DNA of 12,342 bases, taken from assembly GCA_964624465.1 (NCBI GenBank), contig CAZUZD010000181.1, positions 1 to 12,342 of the forward strand, read 5' to 3'. Origin of the DNA: CAZUZD01 sp964624465. GTDB lineage: Bacteria > Planctomycetota > Planctomycetia > Isosphaerales > Isosphaeraceae. Made by a program: the position numbers and the translations under genes. Positions 5,106 to 12,310 of the stretch are shown here, piece after piece (the first letter of the stretch is position 1; each line of letters opens with the position of its first letter). The notes under the pieces were generated by a model. It was not told the DNA's origin, made no database searches, and saw nothing but the letters and a program-made list of their open reading frames with translations.

Positions 5106-8100
5106 TCAGTCGCCCTTGAGCACGGTCAGGCCCAGGTCGATGCCCTGGCCGCCGCCGGTCTGGCGGCAGCGGACGGCGATCTGGTTCGGGCCCGGCTTGA
5201 AGGCGGCGCGGGCGCGGCCGTCGAGCACGACGTCCTCGTAGGCGGTGATGTAGCCGGGGCCGACGTACACCCGCTTGCCGTTGACGTAGAGGTCGACGTC
5301 CTCGTCGTGGAACAGCCGGAGCATCAGCAGGTCATTGTCGCCCAGCTCGGGCACGTCGATGGTCGTGCGGAGCCAGATCGTCGGCGTGTTCCAGGGGGTG
5401 TGCACGGCCACGGCGGGCGTGCCCTCGGTGCCGAAGCCGGCCGGGCCGCGCTTCCAGGCGGAGTCGTCGAAGCCAGGCTCGATCCAGGCGCCGACCTCGG
5501 GCTCGTCGGTGGTGTAGGCCCAGGTCGTCGCCTGGTCGCGGCCGGCCTCGCCGGAGGGGAGCACGCCCACGCGCCGCGAGGCCATCGTCTCGACGGCCGG
5601 GCTGAGGCCGGCGTCGACGCCCAGGTCGGCGGGCAGGTCGGCCTCGGTCTCCAGGAACAGGGTCGGTTCGATCGGGTAGGCCCCGGTCTCGGCGCCATAG
5701 ACCGCCAGGCCGCCGTGCGGGCCGCTGTCGTCGCTGGTGCCCAGGCGGAGGATCAGGGGGCTGCCGGCGGCCAGGTCGGCGATCGCGGTGTCGGGCAGGG
5801 GGTGGGCGGCGTCGATCAGGTAGCCGAAGCTGCCGTGCTCCTGGCCCTTCAGGTGCGAGAGCACGCCGCGGGCGTCGGCCGGGTCATCGGCCAGGGCCAC
5901 GCCGGCGACCCGACGGCCGTTGAGGGTGATCAGCACGCCCGAGGGGTGCTTGCGGACGTCCGTTTGAGGGTAGTCCTGCGCGTTGCGCCGCAGGGCCCAG
6001 TCCACCTTCTCGCGGCCCGCCTTGGCGGCCAGCTCGGCGCGGATCCGGAACGCCTTCGGCTTCGCCTTCACCACCGCCTCGGGCACCTTGAGCTTGTAGA
6101 CGAACGAGCCGTTGCCGCGGCCGTGCGCCTTGCCGTCGGGGAGGCTGAAGCCGTCCGACCAGCGGGCGCTCGAGAACTCGCCGGGGGCGAATCGCAGGGC
6201 GACCGTGTGGTCGTCGATCCGCTCGATCCTGGGCGCCGGCGCCTCGGGCCGCACCACGACGTTGACGAAGTTCGCCGCCAGCCGCTTGCCGGTCCTGTCC
6301 TCCAGCACCAGGGCGACGGCGCCGACGAACGGCTCGCCCAGCTTGAAGGCGACCCGCTTCTGCGGCGTGACGCTGTAGGGGGCCCACTGCACCTCCCGGG
6401 TGCGCGGCTCGATGCCGATCTTCTCGCCCTCGCCGTTGACGCCCGTGACCCACCACTTCAGCACCGGGGCCTCGGTCAGGGTCGAGTAGTGGCTCACGAA
6501 CAGTTCCACGGGGATCAGCTCGCCGACCTTGGCCTCGATCGCCGGCGGGCCGTCGTAGCCGATGAAGTCGGCCCCTTGCAGGTCGGCCGGGGTCATGCCG
6601 GGGACGAAAGCGTCGTAGCCGAAGGTCTTGGGCGTGCGGTCGTAGTTGGCGAAGCCATTGTGTTCCCACTCGATGTCGGTCAGCTCGGTGTAGATGTAGC
6701 CCTGGATCTTGGGCTGCTTGCGGAGCAGGGTGGTCAGGTCGCGGAAGCCCCACGAGATGTCGCGGTCGCCGCTACCGGCCGAGACCGAGCCGTACTCGCT
6801 GTTGATCAAGGGGGCCGAGTTCATCGTCTCGCCCGGGCAGTAGTTGAACGCGCTGCCGGGGGTGCTGCCGGCGACGACGCCGTCGATGTGCCGCTTCGCC
6901 TCGTCGTGGTTGTCGATGTAGAAGTGCCACGAGTTCAGGTCGGTGCCCGCGACGTGGTCGTAGTTGCAGGGGCTGTTGTCCTCGATCAGCCGGGTCGGGT
7001 CGATCTGCCGCATCAGGGCGACCATGTCCTTGACCCACTGCTGCGTGCCCTTGTTCGCCTTGTACTCCTCGGGCGTGCCCAGGCCCCAGGTCTCGTTGAA
7101 GGCGACCCACGAGAAGATCGACGGGTGGTTGCGGTCGCGCGGCAGGATCTCGCGCATGGTCGCTTCCCAGGCCGCCCGGGCTCGCTCGTTCTGGCGCCAG
7201 GTGTTGGGCATGTCCTCCATGATCAGCATGCCGAGCTTGTCGGCCCAGTAGAGCCGGCGGGGCTCCTCGGGCTTGATGTGGATCCGCAGGAAGTTCGTGC
7301 CCATCGTGCGGGCCAGCTCGATGTCCTGCTTGAGGAACTCGTCGCTGGGCGCGGTGTACAGGCCCTCGGGGTTGAACGACTGGTCCAGGGCCCCGCGCAG
7401 GTAGATCGGCTTGCCGTTGAGCAGGACCCGCTCGAACGGCTCGTCGCCGACCTTGCCGCGGGCGATCGTGCGGAGGCCGAGGTAGGTCCGGATCGAGTCG
7501 ACGGCGCCCGAGGGGCTCTTGAGCTCCAGGGTCACGTCGTAGAGGTGCGGCGACTCGGGCGACCAGAGCTTCGCGTTCTGGACCGGGAACATGAAGGTGT
7601 GCACGGTCGGCGCGGCGTTGTCCTCGCCGGTGGCGAACGTGGCCGAGCGGGCGCCGATCTCGGGGGCCTCGCCGGTCAGGCTCACGGTGTACTCCCCCTT
7701 CTCGGCGGGGCGCACCAGCAGGTTCACCTTCACGACGGCCGGTTCGAGCGACAGCGTCGCGGAGCCGAACGCCTCGATGCGCGCCTTCGGGCGTGATTCG
7801 AGCCAGACCGTCTGCCAGATGCCCGAGCTGGGCGTGTACCAGCCCACCTGCTTGCCCGTCGGCAGGCTGGGGTCGGTCGGGTCGAAGGCGCGGACGACGA
7901 CCGTGTTGTCTTCCCCGCGCTTGAGGGCGTCGGTGGCGTCGACCTCGAACGGGCTGTACCCCCCCTCGTGCTCGGCGACCTTGGTGCCGTTGATCCAGAC
8001 ATCGGCCCGCCAGTCGACGGCGCCGAAGCGGAGCCAGACGCGGTCGTCGGCCGGGAACGCGTCGGGCACGCGGACCGTGCGGCGGTACCAGCCGATCTGG

Positions 8101-8447
8101 GGCGTGACGCCCTTGGCCGCGTCGGCCGGGGTCCTGAGCCCGGCCAGGGCGCTCTCCCAGGGGAACGGCACGGCGATCGTCTGGTCGAAGCCGGCGGCGT
8201 CGGGGGCGAACCACTCGGCCTTGAGGCCCTCGTCGCCGGCGTCGAACCGGAACTGCCAGGGGCCGTTGAGGTTCGCCCAGTGCGGCCGCACGGCCGTCGG
8301 GTCGGGATGCTCGGGCCGGGGGATCGCCGCGGCCGGGGCTGTCGCCTGCGCCCCGGACGCCGGGGGCGCCCACGGGCTCAGGATCGCCAGGGCCAGGGCC
8401 AGGGCCAGCACCGGCCGGCTGGCGGCGCGGGGGAGGCGGGGAATCAT
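5106..8447 (-). CDS. Secreted GH2-family glycoside hydrolase (beta-galactosidase/glucuronidase-like)
   Basis: A 1113-residue protein. Start is ATG at 8445-8447: GGAG lies eight bases upstream and a signal peptide follows at once (MIPRLPRAASRPVLALALAL, with probable cleavage near residue 33 after SGA). The frame stays open upstream to 8663, but that stretch is Arg/Pro/Gly-rich noise. Domains: jelly-roll sugar-binding domain (about 45-215; WANLNGPWQFRFD, VWINGTKVAEHEGGYSPFEV), Ig-like domain (about 216-330), and TIM barrel (about 340-605; LNGKPIYLRGALDQSF). The acid/base is Glu452 in AFNETWG and the nucleophile is Glu551 in NSEYG. The large C-terminal half has further beta domains, ending in a galactose-binding-like domain (about 973-1113; FDDSAWKRGPAGFG, FHDEDVDLYVNGKRVYVG). 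It should cleave a terminal beta-linked sugar from a polysaccharide outside the cytoplasm; the sugar cannot be told. It appears monocistronic and is longer than a minimal GH2 (about 600 residues). Confidence 0.9.
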   Translation of the reverse strand: MIPRLPRAASRPVLALALALAILSPWAPPASGAQATAPAAAIPRPEHPDPTAVRPHWANLNGPWQFRFDAGDEGLKAEWFAPDAAGFDQTIAVPFPWESALAGLRTPADAAKGVTPQIGWYRRTVRVPDAFPADDRVWLRFGAVDWRADVWINGTKVAEHEGGYSPFEVDATDALKRGEDNTVVVRAFDPTDPSLPTGKQVGWYTPSSGIWQTVWLESRPKARIEAFGSATLSLEPAVVKVNLLVRPAEKGEYTVSLTGEAPEIGARSATFATGEDNAAPTVHTFMFPVQNAKLWSPESPHLYDVTLELKSPSGAVDSIRTYLGLRTIARGKVGDEPFERVLLNGKPIYLRGALDQSFNPEGLYTAPSDEFLKQDIELARTMGTNFLRIHIKPEEPRRLYWADKLGMLIMEDMPNTWRQNERARAAWEATMREILPRDRNHPSIFSWVAFNETWGLGTPEEYKANKGTQQWVKDMVALMRQIDPTRLIEDNSPCNYDHVAGTDLNSWHFYIDNHDEAKRHIDGVVAGSTPGSAFNYCPGETMNSAPLINSEYGSVSAGSGDRDISWGFRDLTTLLRKQPKIQGYIYTELTDIEWEHNGFANYDRTPKTFGYDAFVPGMTPADLQGADFIGYDGPPAIEAKVGELIPVELFVSHYSTLTEAPVLKWWVTGVNGEGEKIGIEPRTREVQWAPYSVTPQKRVAFKLGEPFVGAVALVLEDRTGKRLAANFVNVVVRPEAPAPRIERIDDHTVALRFAPGEFSSARWSDGFSLPDGKAHGRGNGSFVYKLKVPEAVVKAKPKAFRIRAELAAKAGREKVDWALRRNAQDYPQTDVRKHPSGVLITLNGRRVAGVALADDPADARGVLSHLKGQEHGSFGYLIDAAHPLPDTAIADLAAGSPLILRLGTSDDSGPHGGLAVYGAETGAYPIEPTLFLETEADLPADLGVDAGLSPAVETMASRRVGVLPSGEAGRDQATTWAYTTDEPEVGAWIEPGFDDSAWKRGPAGFGTEGTPAVAVHTPWNTPTIWLRTTIDVPELGDNDLLMLRLFHDEDVDLYVNGKRVYVGPGYITAYEDVVLDGRARAAFKPGPNQIAVRCRQTGGGQGIDLGLTVLKGD

Positions 8448-8799
8448 GACGGGCGCTCCGTGCTGGGGAGAGGGGAGTGCGCGGGCCGCGCGGGCCCGAC
8501 GGCCCATCCGGGCGGTCGCGCCGGGTGCCGACGGCCGCCGTGAGCCGGGCGCCCTCCGGTGGCGGGGACGCATCGCCCCGAGCCTATCAGACCCTCCCGG
8601 GGGCCGCGAGGGCCGGCCCGGGTGATGCCCGGCCGCCACGACCGGCCGGCGGTGGCACGCCATCTGCCGGCCAACCGCTCACACTCACGCCCCGGCGCGA
8701 GTCAAGCCTTTCGCAGTTTGCCCGGTTTCCCGCGTCGACGCCCTCCCGGGCCGTTGCCGGGGTCCGGGCCCGTCGGAACCACCCAGGAGTCTGCCGCTG
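8448..8799. other. Divergent intergenic region between the GH2 and repeat-protein genes
   Basis: This 352-base gap must hold the promoters of both divergent genes. It contains a GGAG ribosome site for GH2 (complement of 8456-8459), a small inverted repeat at the CCGGGTGATGCCCGG string around 8620-8635, the 19-base motif at 8714-8732, and AGGAG at 8785-8789, ten bases before the ATG at 8800. Most of it is G+C-rich; the segment 8700-8730 is the most A+T-rich. I see no convincing sigma-70 hexamers and no small gene. Confidence 0.5.
8714..8732 (+). repeat. 19-base intergenic motif, copy 1
   Basis: CAGTTTGCCCGGTTTCCCG matches 9600-9618 at 17 of 19 positions. It ends 67 bases before the start of the repeat-protein gene. 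It lies in non-coding DNA in both cases, in the same orientation as the downstream gene, so it may be a regulatory site or part of a promoter. Function is inferred from position only. Confidence 0.4.
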
Positions 8800-9495
8800 A
8801 TGAAGACCAGGATGCCCCGCCGCCCCCGTTCCCTGCAGCTCGAGACCCTCGAAGGCAAGGCGCTGCTCGCCGCGGCCGCCACCCGCCTGGTCCTGCCGCC
8901 GGCGCTGATCGGCCCGGTCCAGGTGCGGGCCGCCGTCGCCTCGACGCCGGCCCCGACCGCCGGCCGGGTCTCGGCCCAGCAGGTGGCTGACAACGGCACC
9001 ACCCAGATCACCCACGAGCGGTTCAAGGTGCGCGGCGGCCAGACCAGCTACGACCTGAACCTCAAGGAGGGCGGCTACAAGTTCGACCAGTCGTACGACC
9101 TGACCGTCCGCCGCGTCCGGGGCCAGGTCCAGACCGGGACCCTGACGGCCGCCGAAGCGGCCGGGCTGTTCTACGCGCGCTTCGACGAGCTGTCCACCAA
9201 CGCCATCGCCAACGGCGGCAACACCAACCACGGCGGCCTGACCGGCGGCGACTTCGAGGACATCGAGGTCCGCAAGCAGAACTACAGCATCCGCAACGGC
9301 AAGACGACCTACAACCTCACGTTCCGCTCCGGCGGCTACGAGTTCCAGCAGTCGTACACCCTGAAGGTCCGCCGCGACGGCAACTCGCCCATCACCGGCA
9401 CCCTCTCGGCCGCCGATGCCGTGGGCCTGTTCGTCCAGCGGTTCGACACGCTGGCCACCCAGTACGTCAGCACCCACGGCGCTGGCAACATCTGA
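8800..9495 (+). CDS. Putative secreted two-repeat protein with planctomycete-type N-terminal motif
   Basis: A 231-residue protein of unknown function. Residues 11-25 (SLQLETLEGKALLAA) resemble the N-terminal 'LExLExRxLLA' signature of many planctomycete surface or secreted proteins, with Gly-Lys where the Arg usually stands. A short Ala/Pro-rich linker follows. The body is a tandem duplication: repeat 1 about residues 75-136 (RGGQTSYDLNLKEGGYKFDQ, SYDLTVRR, TGTLTAAEAAGLFYARFDEL) and repeat 2 about residues 162-223 (RNGKTTYNLTFRSGGYEFQQ, SYTLKVRR, TGTLSAADAVGLFVQRFDTL). Each looks like three or four beta strands followed by an amphipathic helix, joined by a Gly/Asn-rich linker (138-150). There are no cysteines. 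AGGAG at 8785-8789 supports the start. It is divergent from GH2 and separated from the SPFH gene by 300 bases with a hairpin, so it is probably transcribed alone. Confidence 0.75.
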   Translation: MKTRMPRRPRSLQLETLEGKALLAAAATRLVLPPALIGPVQVRAAVASTPAPTAGRVSAQQVADNGTTQITHERFKVRGGQTSYDLNLKEGGYKFDQSYDLTVRRVRGQVQTGTLTAAEAAGLFYARFDELSTNAIANGGNTNHGGLTGGDFEDIEVRKQNYSIRNGKTTYNLTFRSGGYEFQQSYTLKVRRDGNSPITGTLSAADAVGLFVQRFDTLATQYVSTHGAGNI

Positions 9496-9503
9496 TCGGA
9501 AAC

Positions 9504-9570
9504 GGAGCGGCGCCCTTGGCCCCCGCCCGGCGGCGGGCGGTGTCCCCACCCGGACCCCGCCCGCCGCTCC
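9504..9570 (+). terminator. Candidate terminator hairpins after the repeat-protein gene
   Basis: Two alternative perfect stems overlap. GGAGCGGCG (9504-9512) pairs with CGCCGCTCC (9562-9570), and CGGCGGGCGG (9531-9540) pairs with CCGCCCGCCG (9557-9566). The region begins nine bases after the stop codon. There is no T-run. The mutually exclusive stems could be coincidental in such G+C-rich DNA. Confidence 0.4.
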
Positions 9571-9599
9571 GGTGGCCGCGGCATGCTTTCCATGTTCCC

Positions 9600-9618
9600 C
9601 AGATTGCCCTGTTTCCCG
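9600..9618 (+). repeat. 19-base intergenic motif, copy 2
   Basis: CAGATTGCCCTGTTTCCCG differs from 8714-8732 at positions 4 and 11 only. It is followed immediately by the most A+T-rich stretch in the right half of the window and lies 177 bases upstream of the SPFH start. A shorter match, CTGTTTCCCG, occurs at 1292-1301 upstream of the first PP-loop gene. Confidence 0.4.
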
Positions 9619-9733
9619 GATTGGATTCTTCCAAATATCCTGAGATGGGAGTCGAATGGCTCTCGATGGTTGCCAGGCTGTCCCCTGTGCGGCCGGTGGG
9701 CCCGCTGGGTCCCGGCCGGGGAGAGCGATCGAG

Positions 9734-9773
9734 GGACCCGCCCCGTGCGCGGGTCCGGCACCATCGCAGGAGG
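9734..9773 (+). promoter_or_regulatory. Leader hairpin and displaced Shine-Dalgarno before the SPFH gene
   Basis: GGACCCGC (9734-9741) pairs with GCGGGTCC (9749-9756) around a 7-base loop. A perfect AGGAGG follows at 9768-9773. The first credible start, ATG at 9796, lies 22 bases beyond AGGAGG, too far for normal initiation. ATC at 9781, in frame and seven bases away, would be at the ideal distance but is a very rare start codon. Confidence 0.35.
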
Positions 9774-9795
9774 CCCCCCAATCCGGGGTCAGAAC

Positions 9796-12096
9796 ATGGT
9801 GAGCTTGCTGGGGATCGGCCTGGGCACTGTCCTGCCGATCGCGGCGCTGTTCCCGGGCGACTGGGCCGTCTTCGGCCTGGCCGGGCTGGGGGTCGCCGCC
9901 GTGCTGGCGGTGGTCTTCAGTGGACTGCGTTACATCCCGAACAACCGGGTGGGCATCGTCGAGAAGCTCTGGTCGTCGAGCGGCTCGGTGCCCGAGGGGC
10001 AGATCATGGCGCTGGCGGGGGAGGCGGGCTTCCAGGCCGGCCTGCTCCGCGGCGGCATCCACTTCGGCCAGTGGCTCTGGCAGTACCGGATCCACAAGGT
10101 CAGCCTGGTCACCGTCTCGCAGGGGAAGATCGGCTACGTCTATGCCCGCGACGGCGTGCCCCTGGCGCCCAGCCAGACGCTGGGCCGGATCACCGAGTGC
10201 AAGAACTTCCAGGACGCCGCGGCCTTCCTGATGGGCCCGGCCGAGGATGAGACGGGCGTGATCCGCGGTCAGCGCGGCCGGCAGCGGGCCATCCTGCGCG
10301 AGGGCGTCTACGCCATCAACCTGGCGCTCTTCGTGGTCATCACCGAGCAGTCCGTCTACCGGCTCGAGAATCAGGGGCGCCGCGAGGTCGAGACCCTGCT
10401 CGGCTGGCAGAAGGAGCTGGCCGACCTGAACGCCTTCAACCCGGTCGTCGTGGGCGCCCCGATCGAGGCCCCCGACCCGCTGCGGCCCGGGCACCTGATG
10501 CACACCGACAGCATCGGCATCGTCACCGTGCACGACGGCCCCAGCCTCGGCCCCGGGCAGATCATCGCGCCCGAGGTCGGCACCGAGCGCAACGACAAGC
10601 ACTTCCACAACAACTTCCAGGACTCCGAGGCGTTCCTGGCCGGCGGCGGCCACCGCGGCCGGCAGTACGCGACCCTGACCGACGGCACCTACTTCATCAA
10701 CCGCTGGTTCGCCACGGTCGAGATGATCCCCAAGACCGTCGTTCCGATCGGCTACGTCGGCGTGGTGGTCAGCTACTACGGCCGCGCCGGCCTGGACGTC
10801 TCGGGTACCGGCTTCCGCCACGGCGAGCGGGTGCAGGACGGCGAGCGCGGCGTCTTGACCCGGCCGCTGGGACCCGGCAAGTACCCGTTCAACACGTATG
10901 CCGGCAACATCGTGCTCGTGCCCACGACCAACTTCGTGCTGCACTGGGTCACCGGCCGCTCCGAGAGCCACCGCTACGACGAGAGCCTGCGCTCCATCGA
11001 GATGGTGACCAAGGACGCCTACGAGCCGACCCTGCCGCTGTCCGTGGTCGTGCACATCGACTACGAGAAGGCGCCCAGCGTCATCCAGCGGTTCGGCGAC
11101 GTCTCCAAGCTGATCACCCAGACCCTGGACCCGATGCTCTCGGCCTACTTCCGCGACGTGGCCCACAAGCGGACGATGCTCGAGCTGCTGCACCAGCGCG
11201 ACGAGATCCAGGCCGAGTCGCGCGAGGCGCTGGCCCGGCGGTTCGGGCAGTTCGACATCGAGTGCGTCGACGTCCTGATCGGCAAGCCCGACACGGCCGA
11301 GGCCGGCGGCAAGATCGAGCTGCTGCTCGAACAGCTCCGGCAGCGGCAGTTCTCGGTCGAGCAGCTGGAGACCTACGAGCGCCAGCGCGCCTCGGCCGAG
11401 AAGCTCCAGGAGCTGAACGAGGCCCAGGCCCTGGCGACCATGCAGACGCAGCTGACCAACTCGCGGGTGCAGGTCAAGATCGTCGAGAACCAGGGCGAGG
11501 CCGACCTGGCCAAGGTGCAGAAGGCCGCCGAGGCCGACCTGGCGCGGGCCCGCAAGCAGGCCGAGCAGATGGTCGTCATGGCCGACGCCGAGCTGTCCCG
11601 CTCGCGCAAGGCCGCCGAGCAGACCCTCGTCACCGCCCAGGCCGAGGCCGAGCAGCGCCGGCTCGCCGGCAAGGGTGAGGCCGCCAAGCTCGCCCAGATC
11701 GGCCTGTCGGAGGCGTCGGTCCTGCTCCGCAAGATCCAGTCGTTCTCCGACCCGAGGCTCTACGCCCTCACGCAGGTCGCCGCCCAGCTCGCCCACAGCC
11801 AGCAGCCGCTGGTCCCCCAGCGCGTCTTCATGGCCGGTGGCTCGGCCGGCGGCGGCAACGGCGACGGCAAGTCTGGCGCGGGCGGGGTCGACGCCGCCGG
11901 CGGCCTGTTCGGTATGCTCCTGAGCCTGATGGTCGCTGAGAAGTCCGGCTTCAGCCCCGCCGAGGCCGACCCCGAGCTGACCCGCCTGGCCTCCTACGCT
12001 GACGAGCTGGCCCGCGACCAGCCGATCACCGAGCCGGCCCCGGTCCCGGCCGTGATCCCGACCCCCACCGTCGCGCCGGCCAGCAACGGCAAGTGA
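9796..12096 (+). CDS. SPFH/band 7 domain protein, flotillin-like
   Basis: A 766-residue membrane-associated scaffold-type protein. The N-terminus has two hydrophobic segments (residues 3-19 and 23-43). Residues about 45-390 are beta-rich modules: repeat A around 104-183 (FQDAAAFL, RGQRGRQRAILREGVYAIN) and repeat B around 236-313 (FQDSEAFL, GHRGRQYATLTDGTYFIN) are clearly related, and flanking segments 48-102 and 315-385 (IGYVGVVVSYYG, LGPGKYPFNTYAGNIVLVPT) look like diverged copies. The SPFH/PHB core is about 400-500 (VHIDYEKAPSVIQRFGD, EALARRFGQFDIECVDVLIG). A long Ala/Glu/Gln-rich coiled coil (about 505-635) follows, typical of flotillins, then a Gly-rich hinge (680-703) and a Pro-rich end. 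Such proteins oligomerise on membranes; the client here is unknown. It is longer than usual flotillins (400-500 residues). The start at 9796 is chosen because the membrane segment begins there; GTG 9799 is an alternative. Confidence 0.85.
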   Translation: MVSLLGIGLGTVLPIAALFPGDWAVFGLAGLGVAAVLAVVFSGLRYIPNNRVGIVEKLWSSSGSVPEGQIMALAGEAGFQAGLLRGGIHFGQWLWQYRIHKVSLVTVSQGKIGYVYARDGVPLAPSQTLGRITECKNFQDAAAFLMGPAEDETGVIRGQRGRQRAILREGVYAINLALFVVITEQSVYRLENQGRREVETLLGWQKELADLNAFNPVVVGAPIEAPDPLRPGHLMHTDSIGIVTVHDGPSLGPGQIIAPEVGTERNDKHFHNNFQDSEAFLAGGGHRGRQYATLTDGTYFINRWFATVEMIPKTVVPIGYVGVVVSYYGRAGLDVSGTGFRHGERVQDGERGVLTRPLGPGKYPFNTYAGNIVLVPTTNFVLHWVTGRSESHRYDESLRSIEMVTKDAYEPTLPLSVVVHIDYEKAPSVIQRFGDVSKLITQTLDPMLSAYFRDVAHKRTMLELLHQRDEIQAESREALARRFGQFDIECVDVLIGKPDTAEAGGKIELLLEQLRQRQFSVEQLETYERQRASAEKLQELNEAQALATMQTQLTNSRVQVKIVENQGEADLAKVQKAAEADLARARKQAEQMVVMADAELSRSRKAAEQTLVTAQAEAEQRRLAGKGEAAKLAQIGLSEASVLLRKIQSFSDPRLYALTQVAAQLAHSQQPLVPQRVFMAGGSAGGGNGDGKSGAGGVDAAGGLFGMLLSLMVAEKSGFSPAEADPELTRLASYADELARDQPITEPAPVPAVIPTPTVAPASNGK

Positions 12097-12133
12097 CCAC
12101 TGCCAGCCCCTCGGGGCGGGATCCAAGTTCCAC

Positions 12134-12180
12134 ACAACCGGCCCGTCGCGTCCCCCCGGCGCGACGGGCCGCGGCGTTGT
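12134..12180 (+). terminator. Hairpin terminator after the SPFH gene
   Basis: GGCCCGTCGCG (12140-12150) and CGCGACGGGCC (12160-12170) form a perfect 11-bp stem with a 9-base loop. An outer ACAAC (12134-12138) pairs with GTTGT (12176-12180) across a small asymmetric internal loop. It begins 37 bases after the stop codon and has no T-run beyond GTTGTTG. Confidence 0.65.
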
Positions 12181-12286
12181 TGCCGGTGAGCCCGATCTCC
12201 CGACTCCGGCCCACGGCAGCTCCGTCCGAGGCCGCTGGATCCGGGCTCCGCACACGGAACCCGGGCACCCGGGCGGTTCCCGTCCC

Positions 12287-12310
12287 GTAGGTCGGATGAG
12301 CGGAGCGAAA
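12287..12310 (+). repeat. Possible copy of a widespread dispersed repeat (GTAGGTCGGATGAGCG type)
   Basis: GTAGGTCGGATGAGCGGAGC followed by GAAA resembles the left part of a dispersed palindromic element common in many bacterial genomes, of the form GTAGGTCGGATTAGCG…CGTAATCCGAC. The expected right half is replaced here by a G+C-rich inverted sequence (CCCCCGGGCGGGGGCCCGGG), and the window ends soon after. Only one copy is visible, so the assignment rests on memory of the family. Confidence 0.4.

Larger units (their letters stand above)
9496..9795. other. Intergenic region between the repeat protein and the SPFH gene
   Basis: This 300-base gap holds, in order, a hairpin cluster (9504-9570), the second 19-base motif (9600-9618), a conspicuously A+T-rich stretch (about 9620-9656, including TTGGATTCTTCCAAATATCC) that is a likely promoter zone, a second hairpin (9734-9756) and AGGAGG (9768-9773). 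Upstream ATG codons in frame with the SPFH gene exist (9583 and later), but they give Pro/Arg/Trp-rich sequence unlike a protein start. Confidence 0.5.

Noticed and set aside
3765..7796. 1343-codon plus-strand open frame, partly antisense to GH2
   Set aside because: It runs through copy 2, the terminator hairpin and the antisense of GH2. The Arg/Pro- and Val/Gly/Asp-rich composition is typical of shadow frames.
8448..8663. N-terminal extension of the GH2 protein by 72 residues
   Set aside because: The extension is Arg/Pro/Gly-rich without a signal. ATG at 8445-8447 has a GGAG at the right distance and begins a typical signal peptide.
9583..9795. N-terminal extension of the SPFH protein from upstream ATGs
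   Set aside because: The extension would cover the 19-base motif, the A+T-rich promoter-like stretch and the leader hairpin, and its composition is not protein-like.
8587..12255. 1222-codon minus-strand open frame over the SPFH gene
   Set aside because: It is antisense to the SPFH protein, whose coiled-coil codons generate Leu/Gly/Val-rich shadow sequence.
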